Source: Burkholderiales bacterium
GTDB lineage: Bacteria > Pseudomonadota > Gammaproteobacteria > Burkholderiales > SG8-41
Direction: 5' to 3'
DNA: 64,000 nucleotides
Assembly: GCA_019744975.1 (NCBI GenBank)
Contig: JAIETP010000010.1
Location: forward strand, 210,952-274,951
The stretch's first letter is position 1. Every line of letters starts with the position of its first letter. A program made the position numbers and the translations under genes. Positions 57,131 through 64,000 of the stretch are shown one piece after another. The notes under the pieces are model-generated. The model made no database searches and had not been told where the DNA came from. It was given only the letters and a program-made list of their open reading frames with translations.

Positions 57131-58006
57131 TTAATAGCCGTAACTGAGGCCTTGCGGCGTGAAGGTGGCCCGTGCGCGCCGTGCCGAATGGCACTGCATG
57201 TTGACCGCGACGGGATTCATCGTGATGTGGGTGGCTGCGGTTTCGACGTGCACCGCGAAGGCCGTCGAGTCGCCGCCCAGGCCCTGCGCGCCGACACCCA
57301 GCTTGTTGACCACGGCACTGAGTTCAGCCTCCAGCTTTGCACCTTCGGGGTCGGCGCAGACGCTGCCCAGCGGCCGCGTCGCCGCAACCTTCGACAAATG
57401 TACGCACAGATCCGCCGTGCCGCCGACACCGACACCGACGATCACCGGCGGGCAGCTTTTGCCGCCGGCCTCCAGCACGCAGTCGATGACAAAAGTCTTG
57501 ATCGCATCCACGCCATCCGCGGGGATCGCCATTTTCAGCCAGGAGTTGTTTTCCGAACCGGAGCCCTTGGGAATCATCTCGATCGACAGCTTGTCGGCAT
57601 CCGGCGCGAAATCGATGTTGATCACCGGCACATGGCGGCCGCCTGAAGTGTGTTCATTCTTGCGCGTGGTCGGATGCACCACGGAGGAACGCAGCGGATG
57701 CTCCTTGGTGGCACGGGTGCAGCCGCTGATGATCGCCTGTTTCAGCGCATGACCGTCCACGGCGACATTACTGCCGATCACCACGTTGTAAATCGGGATG
57801 CCGGTGTCCTGGCACAGCAGGTTGGTATTGTCCTCGGCAACGGTGATGTTGCGGATCATGGTGCCGAGAATCGCCTTGCCGGTGGCATTGGTTTCGGCGC
57901 GATCCAGTCGCTGGAAACCCTGCTTGATGTCCGGGGGCAGCATTTTGAGCGCGCGGATGTAGAGTTCCTTGCACGCCTCTTCCACCTGTTTGAGTTCGAC
58001 CTTCAC
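57131..58006 (-). CDS. Class I fumarate hydratase/tartrate dehydratase alpha subunit
   Basis: 291 residues. GTG 58006 is chosen because a GAGGTGG site precedes it. The [4Fe-4S] Cys ligands are seen in NLLCQDTGIPIYNVV, SGCTRATKEHPL and DCVLEAGGKSCPPVIVGVGVGG (broken by turns). The catalytic and substrate motifs GSGSENNSWLKM follow. It is oxygen-sensitive by family. It pairs with the beta subunit and sits between the two Bug genes, fitting hydration of an unsaturated dicarboxylate to a hydroxyacid. Confidence 0.93.
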   Translation of the reverse strand: MKVELKQVEEACKELYIRALKMLPPDIKQGFQRLDRAETNATGKAILGTMIRNITVAEDNTNLLCQDTGIPIYNVVIGSNVAVDGHALKQAIISGCTRATKEHPLRSSVVHPTTRKNEHTSGGRHVPVINIDFAPDADKLSIEMIPKGSGSENNSWLKMAIPADGVDAIKTFVIDCVLEAGGKSCPPVIVGVGVGGTADLCVHLSKVAATRPLGSVCADPEGAKLEAELSAVVNKLGVGAQGLGGDSTAFAVHVETAATHITMNPVAVNMQCHSARRARATFTPQGLSYGY

Positions 58007-58030
58007 GAAACCACCTCGGGACAAATTGAT

Positions 58031-58060
58031 AAAACGCCGCCGGATTTGATCCCGGCGGCG
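58031..58060 (-). terminator. Terminator-like hairpin after the Bug gene
   Basis: On the minus strand CGCCGCCGG pairs perfectly with CCGGCGGCG (9-bp stem, 8-base loop), followed by TTTTA. It lies 10 bases after the stop of 58070-59059 and before the fumarase alpha gene. It may stop or attenuate transcription between the upstream part and the fumarase-flavoprotein part of the cluster. Confidence 0.8.
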
Positions 58061-58069
58061 GCATCGCGC

Positions 58070-59059
58070 TTACTTCACCTGCAGATTGCGTTCCTTGATG
58101 ATTTTTGCCCAGCGCGCCGATTCCATCTTGATGTCACGGGCGAAATCCTGGGAGCTGTTGCCCACCGGCACCATGCCGATGTCGTTGAAGCGCTTGACCA
58201 GGTCAGAGTTGCGCAAGACCTTGACGGTATCGGCATGCACCTTGGCAATCACCGCCCTGGGTGTCCCGGTCGGCACCATGAAACCGAACCAGCCGAGGTT
58301 TTCAAAACCCGGCAGCGTTTCGGCTATCGCCGGCACATTCGGCACCTGGGGCGCACGCTCCTTGCTGGTGACCCCCAGCGCGCGCAACTTGCCCGAGTTG
58401 ATGAAAACAATCGCCGCCGACAGATTGGGCGTGACAAACTGGATTTGTCCGCCGACCAGGTCAGTGACGGCCGGACCTTCCCCCTTGTATGGCACATGCG
58501 TCACATCAATGCCGGCGGTGTAAATGAAGTTTTCCGCGGCAAGGTGAGTCTGCGTGCCGACACCCGCCGAACCATAGGTCATGGATTTCGGCTTGGCCTT
58601 AGCCATCGCGATGAATTCCTTGAGCGTCTTCGCCGGGTTGCTCGGATGGACGACCAGGGCCTGCGGTCCGCTGGCGACGTTGGTCACGGCAATGAGGTCC
58701 TTCTCGGGATTGAAGGGCATCTTTGCGTACATGTGCTGGTTGGCGGTGACGATGGAGCCGGAGGTCATGAACAGCGTGTAGCCGTCGGGATTGGCCTTGG
58801 CTGCAATGTCGCCGCCGATATTGCCGCCGGCGCCGGCGCGATTGTCAACGACCATGGTCTGGCCCCAGGTCTCGGTGAGTTTCTGCGCCACCAGCCGGGC
58901 GACGATGTCCGTGGCGCCACCGGGCGCAAACGGCACGATGATGCGCACCGGCCGCACCGGATAGTCCGCGGCAAACGCGGTGCTGGCAAACAACATGCAG
59001 GCTGCAACCATCACTCCTGCTTTGTTCCTCATTGCTTTGTTCCTCATTGCGTTGTCCAT
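58070..59059 (-). CDS. Bug/TctC-family substrate-binding protein
   Basis: 329 residues. ATG 59059 follows an AGGAGGGG site; the in-frame GTG one codon earlier is possible. The leader contains a short duplication (MRNKAMRNKAG), then GVMVAACMLFASTAFAADYP as signal. Family motifs are VRIIVPFAPGGATDIVARL, VVDNRAGAGGNIGGDI, YGSAGVGTQTHLAAE and HVPYKGEGPAVTDLVGGQ. It is followed by a terminator-like hairpin. Confidence 0.93.
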   Translation of the reverse strand: MDNAMRNKAMRNKAGVMVAACMLFASTAFAADYPVRPVRIIVPFAPGGATDIVARLVAQKLTETWGQTMVVDNRAGAGGNIGGDIAAKANPDGYTLFMTSGSIVTANQHMYAKMPFNPEKDLIAVTNVASGPQALVVHPSNPAKTLKEFIAMAKAKPKSMTYGSAGVGTQTHLAAENFIYTAGIDVTHVPYKGEGPAVTDLVGGQIQFVTPNLSAAIVFINSGKLRALGVTSKERAPQVPNVPAIAETLPGFENLGWFGFMVPTGTPRAVIAKVHADTVKVLRNSDLVKRFNDIGMVPVGNSSQDFARDIKMESARWAKIIKERNLQVK

Positions 59060-59166
59060 CACCCCTCCTCACGGTCTGGTTTTATTCAAAGCCACTTGGC
59101 CCCTGTTCCGTTTCACGATACCCCACGCCCCAGGGTGCGGCAAGCCGCAACCCCGCTGCAGCAGTG

Positions 59167-60567
59167 TCACAGCCCCAGCGCGTCTGCCGTCAGTTTGCGC
59201 AGCTCTTTGGTCATTTTTCCACGCACCGCACGATAAGCCGGTTTGTTCGCGACATTGACCAGCTCATAGGGATCACGATCGAGATCGTAGAGTTCATCGA
59301 GTTCGCCGTTGCGCGCGCGATTCACCCAGTGGATGTACTTGTAACGGTCGGTGCGCACGGCCTTGTAGGTCATGCCGACCAGCCACGGGTAGGCATTTTC
59401 CGCCCAGTATTCGACAAACACCGATTTGCGCCAGCCAGCACGTTTTCCCTTGATCAGCGGCAGCAGCGAACGGCCCTGGATATGTTTGCCCGGTTTGCCG
59501 CCGGCGATCTCGATCAGCGTCGGTGCCAGATCCTGCAGGATCGCCAGCTGCTTGATACGCGAACCGGCCTTGATCAATTTCGGCCAGCGTATGGTCAGCG
59601 GCGAACGGATACCCTCTTCGTAAGCAAAACGCCGCTCGGGACCGATGCCGTGTTCACCGAAGAAATAACCGTTGTCGCCGAGAAACAGGATCACCGTGTT
59701 GTCGAGTTCGCCGGTTTCTTCCAGCGTTTTGAGAATCATGCCGACACCTTCGTCAACCGCGGCCATCATCGCCGCGCGCAGGCGGATCTCCTCCTGTTTG
59801 CCGGAATGAATCGCATCAAGCATGACTTTTGAAGCTTCGGTCTTGCGCAACTCGACCGCTTCCGCCCACACCGGCTTGTGTTTCAGAAACTCGGCGGGCT
59901 GCTGCATGTTCGGCTTTTTCGGGAACACGCAGCCTTTGTAAAGGTTTTCATGGCGCTTCGCCGGGCGGTAACCGTCCATGCGGAAGGAACCGTCGGCCGC
60001 CTGCTCGGCGTCGGGATGCACGGCCTTGTGTGCAAACCACAAGGACCAGGGTTTTTTGTTTTTGCGCTGGCCCTTGCTGCGGATCCAGTCCGTCGCCATG
60101 GTGTTCATGATGTCGGTGACGTAACCCTCGTGCTGCACATACTTGCCGTTCTCGTTCAGCTTCGGATTGTAGAGATTGCCGTGACCGTCGTAAGCCACCC
60201 AGAAATCGTAGCCGGGACGCGGCTTGCCGTCGTTGCCCATATGCCATTTGCCGATGTGTGCGGTTTCATAACCGAGCTTTTGCAACTCAAGGTGATAATT
60301 CGGCAGGCGGTGGCTCGCCAGGTCGCGCGCGACGTTGTCGATGATGCCGTGGCGGCTGGCGTACTGACCGGTGAGAATGGAAGCGCGGTTCGGTGAACAG
60401 ATCGGCGTGGTGTGAAAAGCACGCTCGAACAACACGCCCTCGTGGGCGATGCGGTCGATATGCGGCGTTTTCATGTAAGGATGGCCGCCGGCGCCGAATT
60501 CATCGTAGCGCAGATCATCGACCAGGATCACCAGCAGGTTCGGTTTCCGTTTTGCGGTTTTTTTCAT
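59167..60567 (-). CDS. Sulfatase (formylglycine-dependent, type I)
   Basis: 466 residues. Metal ligands appear at LLVILVDDLRYDE (Asp17/18) and LFLGDNGYFFGEHG. The active-site Cys57 is in the CSPNRASILTGQYASRHG motif (CxPxR), converted to formylglycine by a maturation enzyme not encoded here. There is no signal peptide, so it is probably cytoplasmic. It lies within the succinate dehydrogenase-like cluster, so the pathway may start from a sulfate ester or be linked to sulfonated compounds; phosphodiesterase activity is possible in this superfamily. Confidence 0.92.
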   Translation of the reverse strand: MKKTAKRKPNLLVILVDDLRYDEFGAGGHPYMKTPHIDRIAHEGVLFERAFHTTPICSPNRASILTGQYASRHGIIDNVARDLASHRLPNYHLELQKLGYETAHIGKWHMGNDGKPRPGYDFWVAYDGHGNLYNPKLNENGKYVQHEGYVTDIMNTMATDWIRSKGQRKNKKPWSLWFAHKAVHPDAEQAADGSFRMDGYRPAKRHENLYKGCVFPKKPNMQQPAEFLKHKPVWAEAVELRKTEASKVMLDAIHSGKQEEIRLRAAMMAAVDEGVGMILKTLEETGELDNTVILFLGDNGYFFGEHGIGPERRFAYEEGIRSPLTIRWPKLIKAGSRIKQLAILQDLAPTLIEIAGGKPGKHIQGRSLLPLIKGKRAGWRKSVFVEYWAENAYPWLVGMTYKAVRTDRYKYIHWVNRARNGELDELYDLDRDPYELVNVANKPAYRAVRGKMTKELRKLTADALGL

Positions 60568-60595
60568 GTCACGCCCTTCGCTTGTTTTGCGATGC

Positions 60596-60943
60596 TCAAA
60601 CCAGATTCAGCAGGAAAGCCAGGCCGGCGACCAGCGACACGCCGGCAGCCGCCGCGAGCAGCGTTTTCTGCCATTCGCGCCACTCGAGGAATTCCAGTGC
60701 GAGCAGGCGCAGGCCGCCCGCCATGTGCGCTGCCAGCAGCAGCACGAGTCCTGTTTCAGCGAACTTCACCAGCGGCTGTTCGGTCCAGCGCAGAAAACCA
60801 TCGAGCGCAGCCGCGCCGTGTAATGCCTGGCCCAGCGCCCAGAAATGCAGCGGCAGGAACAGCGCCAGCAATACGCCGGAACCGCGATGCACGATAAAGG
60901 CCCAGTACGCCGGATGATTGCGCGAACGAAAATCGTTTTTCAT
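60596..60943 (-). CDS. Succinate dehydrogenase/fumarate reductase-like membrane anchor
   Basis: 115 residues from ATG 60943, which overlaps the upstream stop (ATGA). Three transmembrane segments are visible, with VHRGSGVLLALFLPLHFWALGQ and VLLLAAHMAGGLRLLALE. The two His (LPLHFW and LAAHMA) are placed like haem b ligands of SdhC-type anchors. It would pair with the next anchor to fix the flavoprotein and iron-sulfur subunits to the membrane and pass electrons to quinone. Confidence 0.85.
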   Translation of the reverse strand: MKNDFRSRNHPAYWAFIVHRGSGVLLALFLPLHFWALGQALHGAAALDGFLRWTEQPLVKFAETGLVLLLAAHMAGGLRLLALEFLEWREWQKTLLAAAAGVSLVAGLAFLLNLV

Positions 60944-61290
60944 GCCGCGCCCGCCCCGAACACCCCGAACACCGCACGCATGCCCCACATGGCGAGGCTC
61001 AAACCGATGGCGCCGGTCAATACATCCAGGCCGCGTCCGCGCCAGTTGAAGGTTTCGCTGAGGATGGTGCGCAGGCCGATCGGCGCGTGCACCGCAACCG
61101 CAAACACGAACAAGGTGTAAAACGCGAACCACGCAATACTGCCCTGGGTACGACCGAGGATTTCAGCGGCACTCAAGCCGCTGCGCACGGCATAAATCAT
61201 GGTCAGCAGATGCACCACTACACACAGGGCCAGCACCATTGCGCTGATGCGCTGCGCGCCCCACAGCAATACTTGGGCGCGCTGGTTCAT
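60940..61290 (-). CDS. Succinate dehydrogenase/fumarate reductase-like membrane anchor
   Basis: 116 residues. Three transmembrane segments: RISAMVLALCVVVHLLTMIYAV, WFAFYTLFVFAVAVHAPIG (with conserved-looking His in each) and LTGAIGLSLAMWGMRAVFG. The SAMVLALCVVVHLL and VAVHAPIGLR segments resemble SdhC/FrdC-type cytochrome b anchors. It overlaps the other anchor gene by four bases. The iron-sulfur subunit gene ends 54 bases upstream; the AT-rich gap between them is odd for this GC-rich region. Confidence 0.83.
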   Translation of the reverse strand: MNQRAQVLLWGAQRISAMVLALCVVVHLLTMIYAVRSGLSAAEILGRTQGSIAWFAFYTLFVFAVAVHAPIGLRTILSETFNWRGRGLDVLTGAIGLSLAMWGMRAVFGVFGAGAA

Positions 61291-61344
61291 GCCGCTTCCA
61301 TCCCGGCAGAAATACCATATAAGTATTTGATTTTATTCATTATT

Positions 61345-62058
61345 TTATATTTCACCCGAGAGCGTCGCGGCCAGCACGGCACGTTTCAGCCCGGCGATTC
61401 CGGCCGTCGGTGACAAACCCTTGGGACAACGCTCGGTGCAGGCAAGATGGGTATGGCAGGCATGGCAGCCGGCATCACCCGCGACAGCCGCCAGCCGCTC
61501 GGCGCGCGCGGTATCACGCACATCATTGATCAGCGTCCACGCGCGATTGAGCGCCGCGGGGCCGAGATAATCCTTGTTCCAGCTGACGACATCGCAGGCG
61601 CTGTAACACACGCCGCAGCCGATGCATTCAATTCCGGCTTCGACGCGTTTGCGTTCCTTCGATTCCGGCGAAACCCTGGCGAATTCATCCTTGCGCGTCG
61701 TGCTGCCGGTGAAACGGCCGCGGGCACGCGCCCACTTGTCGAAAAATTCGCGCATGTCGGTGACCAGGTCCTTGATCACCGGCAGATTGCGCAACGGCGC
61801 GATTTCGAGTTTGTTGTCCGCCGCCACTTTCGACACATGGGTGCGGCAGGTCCAGCGCGACACGCCGTTGACCGTCATCGCGCAGGAACCGCAGACGCCG
61901 ACGCGGCAGGCAAAACGATAGGACAACGTCGAGTCGCATTTGCGCTGCACGTAGGTCACGACGTCGAGTACGGTCTGGCTTTCCTGCCGCGGCACTTCGA
62001 AATCCTGGAAGTCGCCCTGCTCGGTGCCGCGCCAGATCCTGACCTTCAGATTTTCCAT
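61345..62058 (-). CDS. Succinate dehydrogenase/fumarate reductase-like iron-sulfur subunit
   Basis: 237 residues. The [2Fe-2S] ligands are Cys51, 56, 59 and 71 (FACRVGVCGSCAMTVNG). The [4Fe-4S] ligands are in ECIGCGVCYSACD (Cys145, 148, 151, 155). The remaining cluster ligands lie in GCHACHTHLACTERCPKG. All Cys positions are filled, so electron transfer is intact. The start ATG 62058 follows AGGAGTG. It lies 10 bases after the ThDP enzyme stop. The flavoprotein partner at 54613-56331 is about 5 kb away. Confidence 0.93.
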   Translation of the reverse strand: MENLKVRIWRGTEQGDFQDFEVPRQESQTVLDVVTYVQRKCDSTLSYRFACRVGVCGSCAMTVNGVSRWTCRTHVSKVAADNKLEIAPLRNLPVIKDLVTDMREFFDKWARARGRFTGSTTRKDEFARVSPESKERKRVEAGIECIGCGVCYSACDVVSWNKDYLGPAALNRAWTLINDVRDTARAERLAAVAGDAGCHACHTHLACTERCPKGLSPTAGIAGLKRAVLAATLSGEI

Positions 62059-62068
62059 CACCGCACTC

Positions 62069-63721
62069 CTAGTGGGCCGCAGCCGTGGTGCCGGCAGTCA
62101 CCGTCGGCGCTGCCAGGCGCTGGATCATCACATTGATACAGGCCGGTTTGCCACTGGCAATCGCACGTGCCAGCGCCGGCTTCAGTTCCGCCGCGCGGGT
62201 CACCAACTCGCCATGACCACCCAGCGCGGCAACAGCCAGATCATAACGCGTGCCGTCGCGCAGTTCGCAGCCATGGGCGCGTTCCTTGCCGTAGCTGCGC
62301 AACTGGATCTGGTGCTCGGCATTCCAGCAGGAGTCGTTGCCGACCACGACGATCATCGGCACTCCCTCACGCACGGCGGTGTCGAACTCCATCAAATGAA
62401 AACCAAAAGCGCCGTCACCCATCACCGCAATCACCGGCGCCCTGGGTCGCGCCATCCGCGCGGCAAAGGCAAAAGGTACGCCGCTGCCGATGGATCCACC
62501 CACACCGTTGATGACCCGTGCCGGAGCGTGGATGCAGGCCTGCGCCCACTGGCCGATTTCTCCGCCGTCGGCGATAAACACCGCATCAGGGGAGGTATTC
62601 AAGGCATCCTGCACTGCGCGGCCGAGTTCGACCGGATGCACCGGACCGTCGCCGCTGCTGATGTCACGCCAGGCCGCCGGACGGAATGCGACGGCATCCG
62701 CCACCTCCTTGAACCACGCCGCGCCGGCATGCGTTTGTGCTGCCGCGATCATCGCACGCACTGTGGCCACGCTATCCGCCTGCGCCGACAACGCAACGCG
62801 GGCCGCACCGAGATTTTTGATCGTGCGTTGCAGGGCTTCGGCTTCCGGATCGATCACGGCGAAACGGCAGGTCGCGGCCAATGCCGGCGCCTTGCCAAAA
62901 CGCAAGGTGAAATCCGCTTGTTTGCCGATCAGCACCACGAGGTCCGCCTTGGCCAGCGCACCGGCAAAAGCGCCGAGGCCCGGATCGTTGACGCCGCGCG
63001 GGCTTTCCATGCACAACGCCGGCACACCCGCGGCCGCAGCCAGTTGTCTGACCAGGCCGGCGACCGGTGCATGCGCCAGTACCGGTCCCAGCAAAATCAG
63101 CGGCCTTGCCGCAGTCTTCAGCAAGGCCTGCAGCGCCGCGATGGTTTTGACATCGGGCGGATTTTCCGCCGGCGCAAAATCGGCGGCAGGCGCCAGCAGT
63201 TTTTCACCATCGGCGACTTTGGCTTCGAGCACATCAAAGGGCAGGCTCAGATGCACCGGTCCCGGCCGCCCGGAGCGCGCAATACGGCAAGCCTTCGCGA
63301 TATCGACGCCCACGGTTTCAACACTGGCCACGGTCCACGATGCCTTGACCAGCGGCGCCGCAATATCCGCCTGACGCATTTCCTGGAATGAACCGCTGCC
63401 CAGTTCATTGAGTGGTGCGTGGCCCGACAGCAGCACCATGGGCGACTCGGAAGCCAGCGCGGTATACAACGCGCCAACGCCGTTGGCGTGTCCGGGGCCT
63501 CCGGTCAGCATGGCAATGCCGGGTTCGCCGGTCAGCCGCGCCCAGGCATCGGCCATGTGCACGGCAGCGCCTTCATAACGCACATGGGTGATGGCGAGCC
63601 TTGCTTCGATCGCCGCGTCATACACCGGCATGATGTGATTGCCGGACAGCGAAAAAATACGCCGCAGGCCGGCTTGCGCCAGTGTGCGCGTGAGAATGTC
63701 GGCACCGCGGAGTGTGGTCAT
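62069..63721 (-). CDS. Thiamine diphosphate-dependent enzyme (acetolactate synthase/oxalyl-CoA decarboxylase-like)
   Basis: 550 residues. The N-terminal domain holds the ThDP-activating Glu in THVRYEGAAVHMADAWARLTG. A central Rossmann domain binds ADP or FAD in relatives. The C-terminal ThDP motif is VMGDGAFGFHLMEFDTAV, then GNDSCWNAEHQIQ (GDG...N). Members act on 2-oxoacids, acetolactate or oxalyl-CoA; no residue pattern here decides among them. It is the second gene of the catabolic cluster, after the UxaA-like gene, and a terminator-like hairpin lies between. Confidence 0.9.
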   Translation of the reverse strand: MTTLRGADILTRTLAQAGLRRIFSLSGNHIMPVYDAAIEARLAITHVRYEGAAVHMADAWARLTGEPGIAMLTGGPGHANGVGALYTALASESPMVLLSGHAPLNELGSGSFQEMRQADIAAPLVKASWTVASVETVGVDIAKACRIARSGRPGPVHLSLPFDVLEAKVADGEKLLAPAADFAPAENPPDVKTIAALQALLKTAARPLILLGPVLAHAPVAGLVRQLAAAAGVPALCMESPRGVNDPGLGAFAGALAKADLVVLIGKQADFTLRFGKAPALAATCRFAVIDPEAEALQRTIKNLGAARVALSAQADSVATVRAMIAAAQTHAGAAWFKEVADAVAFRPAAWRDISSGDGPVHPVELGRAVQDALNTSPDAVFIADGGEIGQWAQACIHAPARVINGVGGSIGSGVPFAFAARMARPRAPVIAVMGDGAFGFHLMEFDTAVREGVPMIVVVGNDSCWNAEHQIQLRSYGKERAHGCELRDGTRYDLAVAALGGHGELVTRAAELKPALARAIASGKPACINVMIQRLAAPTVTAGTTAAAH

Positions 63722-63746
63722 CGGCTCTGTTACGACTGAATTCTGT

Positions 63747-63782
63747 AAAACGCCCGCGCGGCCCGTGTTGTACGGACCGCGC
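63747..63782 (-). terminator. Terminator-like hairpin after the UxaA-like gene
   Basis: On the minus strand GCGCGGTCCGT pairs with ACGGGCCGCGC (10 of 11 bases), loop ACAAC, followed by GGGCGTTTTAC. The short T-run is set 5 bases from the stem, so it is a weak terminator or attenuator between the UxaA-like gene and the ThDP enzyme gene. Confidence 0.5.
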
Positions 63783-63799
63783 AGATGACTGACAGCGCG

Positions 63800-64000
63800 T
63801 CAGGCGCTTTCGTACAGGCGGGTCAGCACAAACTCGCGATGGCCCAGTGCTTCAGCAGCCGTCAGCCGGCCGTTGCAGGTGCGCAGCATGACTTCGATCA
63901 GCTCGTCGCCGGTCTGGTCGAGGTTTTTCTCCCGCTGCAGCAGGCCCGAGCAGTCGTAATCGACGTGTTCGCTCATGGTGCGCACGGTGCGCGGATTCGC
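63800..64000 (-). CDS. UxaA/GarD-family hydrolase, C-terminal part (gene runs off right edge)
   Basis: The frame is open from the right edge to the stop at 63800, giving the last 66 residues. [20 protein letters not shown] and [33 protein letters not shown] (split after ...LTAAEA) match the extreme C-terminus of altronate/galactarate dehydratase family proteins, where GNP-x-T-x-x-RM and ASGxKT-x-x-ELxGHxEF occur. These enzymes dehydrate sugar acids, and shorter relatives act on other hydroxyacids. It is the most upstream cluster gene visible. Confidence 0.75.
   Translation of the reverse strand, partial: ANPRTVRTMSEHVDYDCSGLLQREKNLDQTGDELIEVMLRTCNGRLTAAEALGHREFVLTRLYESA

Noticed and set aside
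57650..59236. Plus-strand open frame of 528 codons across fumarase, Bug and sulfatase genes
   Set aside because: It spans several minus-strand genes of clear family and has His/Arg/Asp-rich composition typical of antisense frames.
62024..63391. Plus-strand open frame of 455 codons opposite the ThDP enzyme
   Set aside because: It is the antisense of a gene with the complete ThDP motif.

Overview
The window looks like part of the chromosome of a GC-rich, metabolically versatile betaproteobacterium, probably near Burkholderiales. The main reason is four Bug/TctC-type periplasmic substrate-binding proteins sitting beside oxidoreductases, dehydratases and hydrolases, a pattern typical of that group. 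No rRNA, tRNA or CRISPR array was seen.

It has two halves that meet near 33.35 kb. The left half (1-33.35 kb) is visibly less GC-rich and reads like an accessory island. On the minus strand, 1-11.5 kb holds a tandem set of Rhs (YD-repeat) modules. A complete 2,449-residue Rhs protein with a Sec signal peptide and a long Ig-like N-terminal region (4158-11507) is followed by a small membrane protein (3666-4127). Next come a displaced Rhs core with a different C-terminal tip, carrying a frameshift (1316-3333), a second small membrane protein (759-1289), and a third core fragment that runs off the left edge. This is the layout of a polymorphic toxin locus with exchangeable tip/immunity cassettes. 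Upstream of it lie a secreted Gly-rich protein, a secreted YD-motif protein with perfect C-terminal repeats (11630-14134), and a three-gene operon of exported proteins: Zn-phospholipase-C-like, lipoprotein and beta-propeller/PKD (14507-20524).

From 21.0 to 32.3 kb there is a compact type II secretion/type IV pilus-like apparatus: a GspC/PilP-like protein with a cohesin-like domain, GspG, GspF, GspE, PilM/PilN/PilO-like proteins, a secretin lipoprotein and three more pseudopilins. The last plus-strand gene is a secreted vanadium-haloperoxidase-like enzyme. My main hypothesis is that this machine carries the Sec-exported proteins of the island, including the Rhs toxin, across the outer membrane. 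The island ends at a C-terminal remnant of a serine recombinase that abuts the first 32 codons of a yajD-like HNH gene, which looks like an integration scar.

The right half (33.4-64 kb) is GC-rich core or catabolic genome. It includes a C45 acyltransferase-family hydrolase with a Bug protein; a plus-strand set of Asp/Glu-racemase-like protein, Tat-exported NADP oxidoreductase, atypical enolase-superfamily enzyme, HIT-like protein and carboxymuconolactone-decarboxylase-like protein; a second Bug protein with a thioesterase; a split glyoxalase-fold gene; small housekeeping genes (slyX, an S4-domain protein); an alpha-hydroxyacid oxidase; a TauD-like dioxygenase; and recQ. From 64.0 down to 52.5 kb runs a long minus-strand catabolic cluster: UxaA-like hydrolase, ThDP enzyme, succinate dehydrogenase/fumarate reductase-like iron-sulfur subunit and two anchors, sulfatase, Bug, two-subunit class I fumarase, flavoprotein subunit without the covalent-FAD histidine, Bug, and Ldh-family dehydrogenase. 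It could import and process a dicarboxylate or hydroxyacid substrate. Noncoding repeats include an 89-bp palindromic element with a partial second copy about 10.5 kb away.
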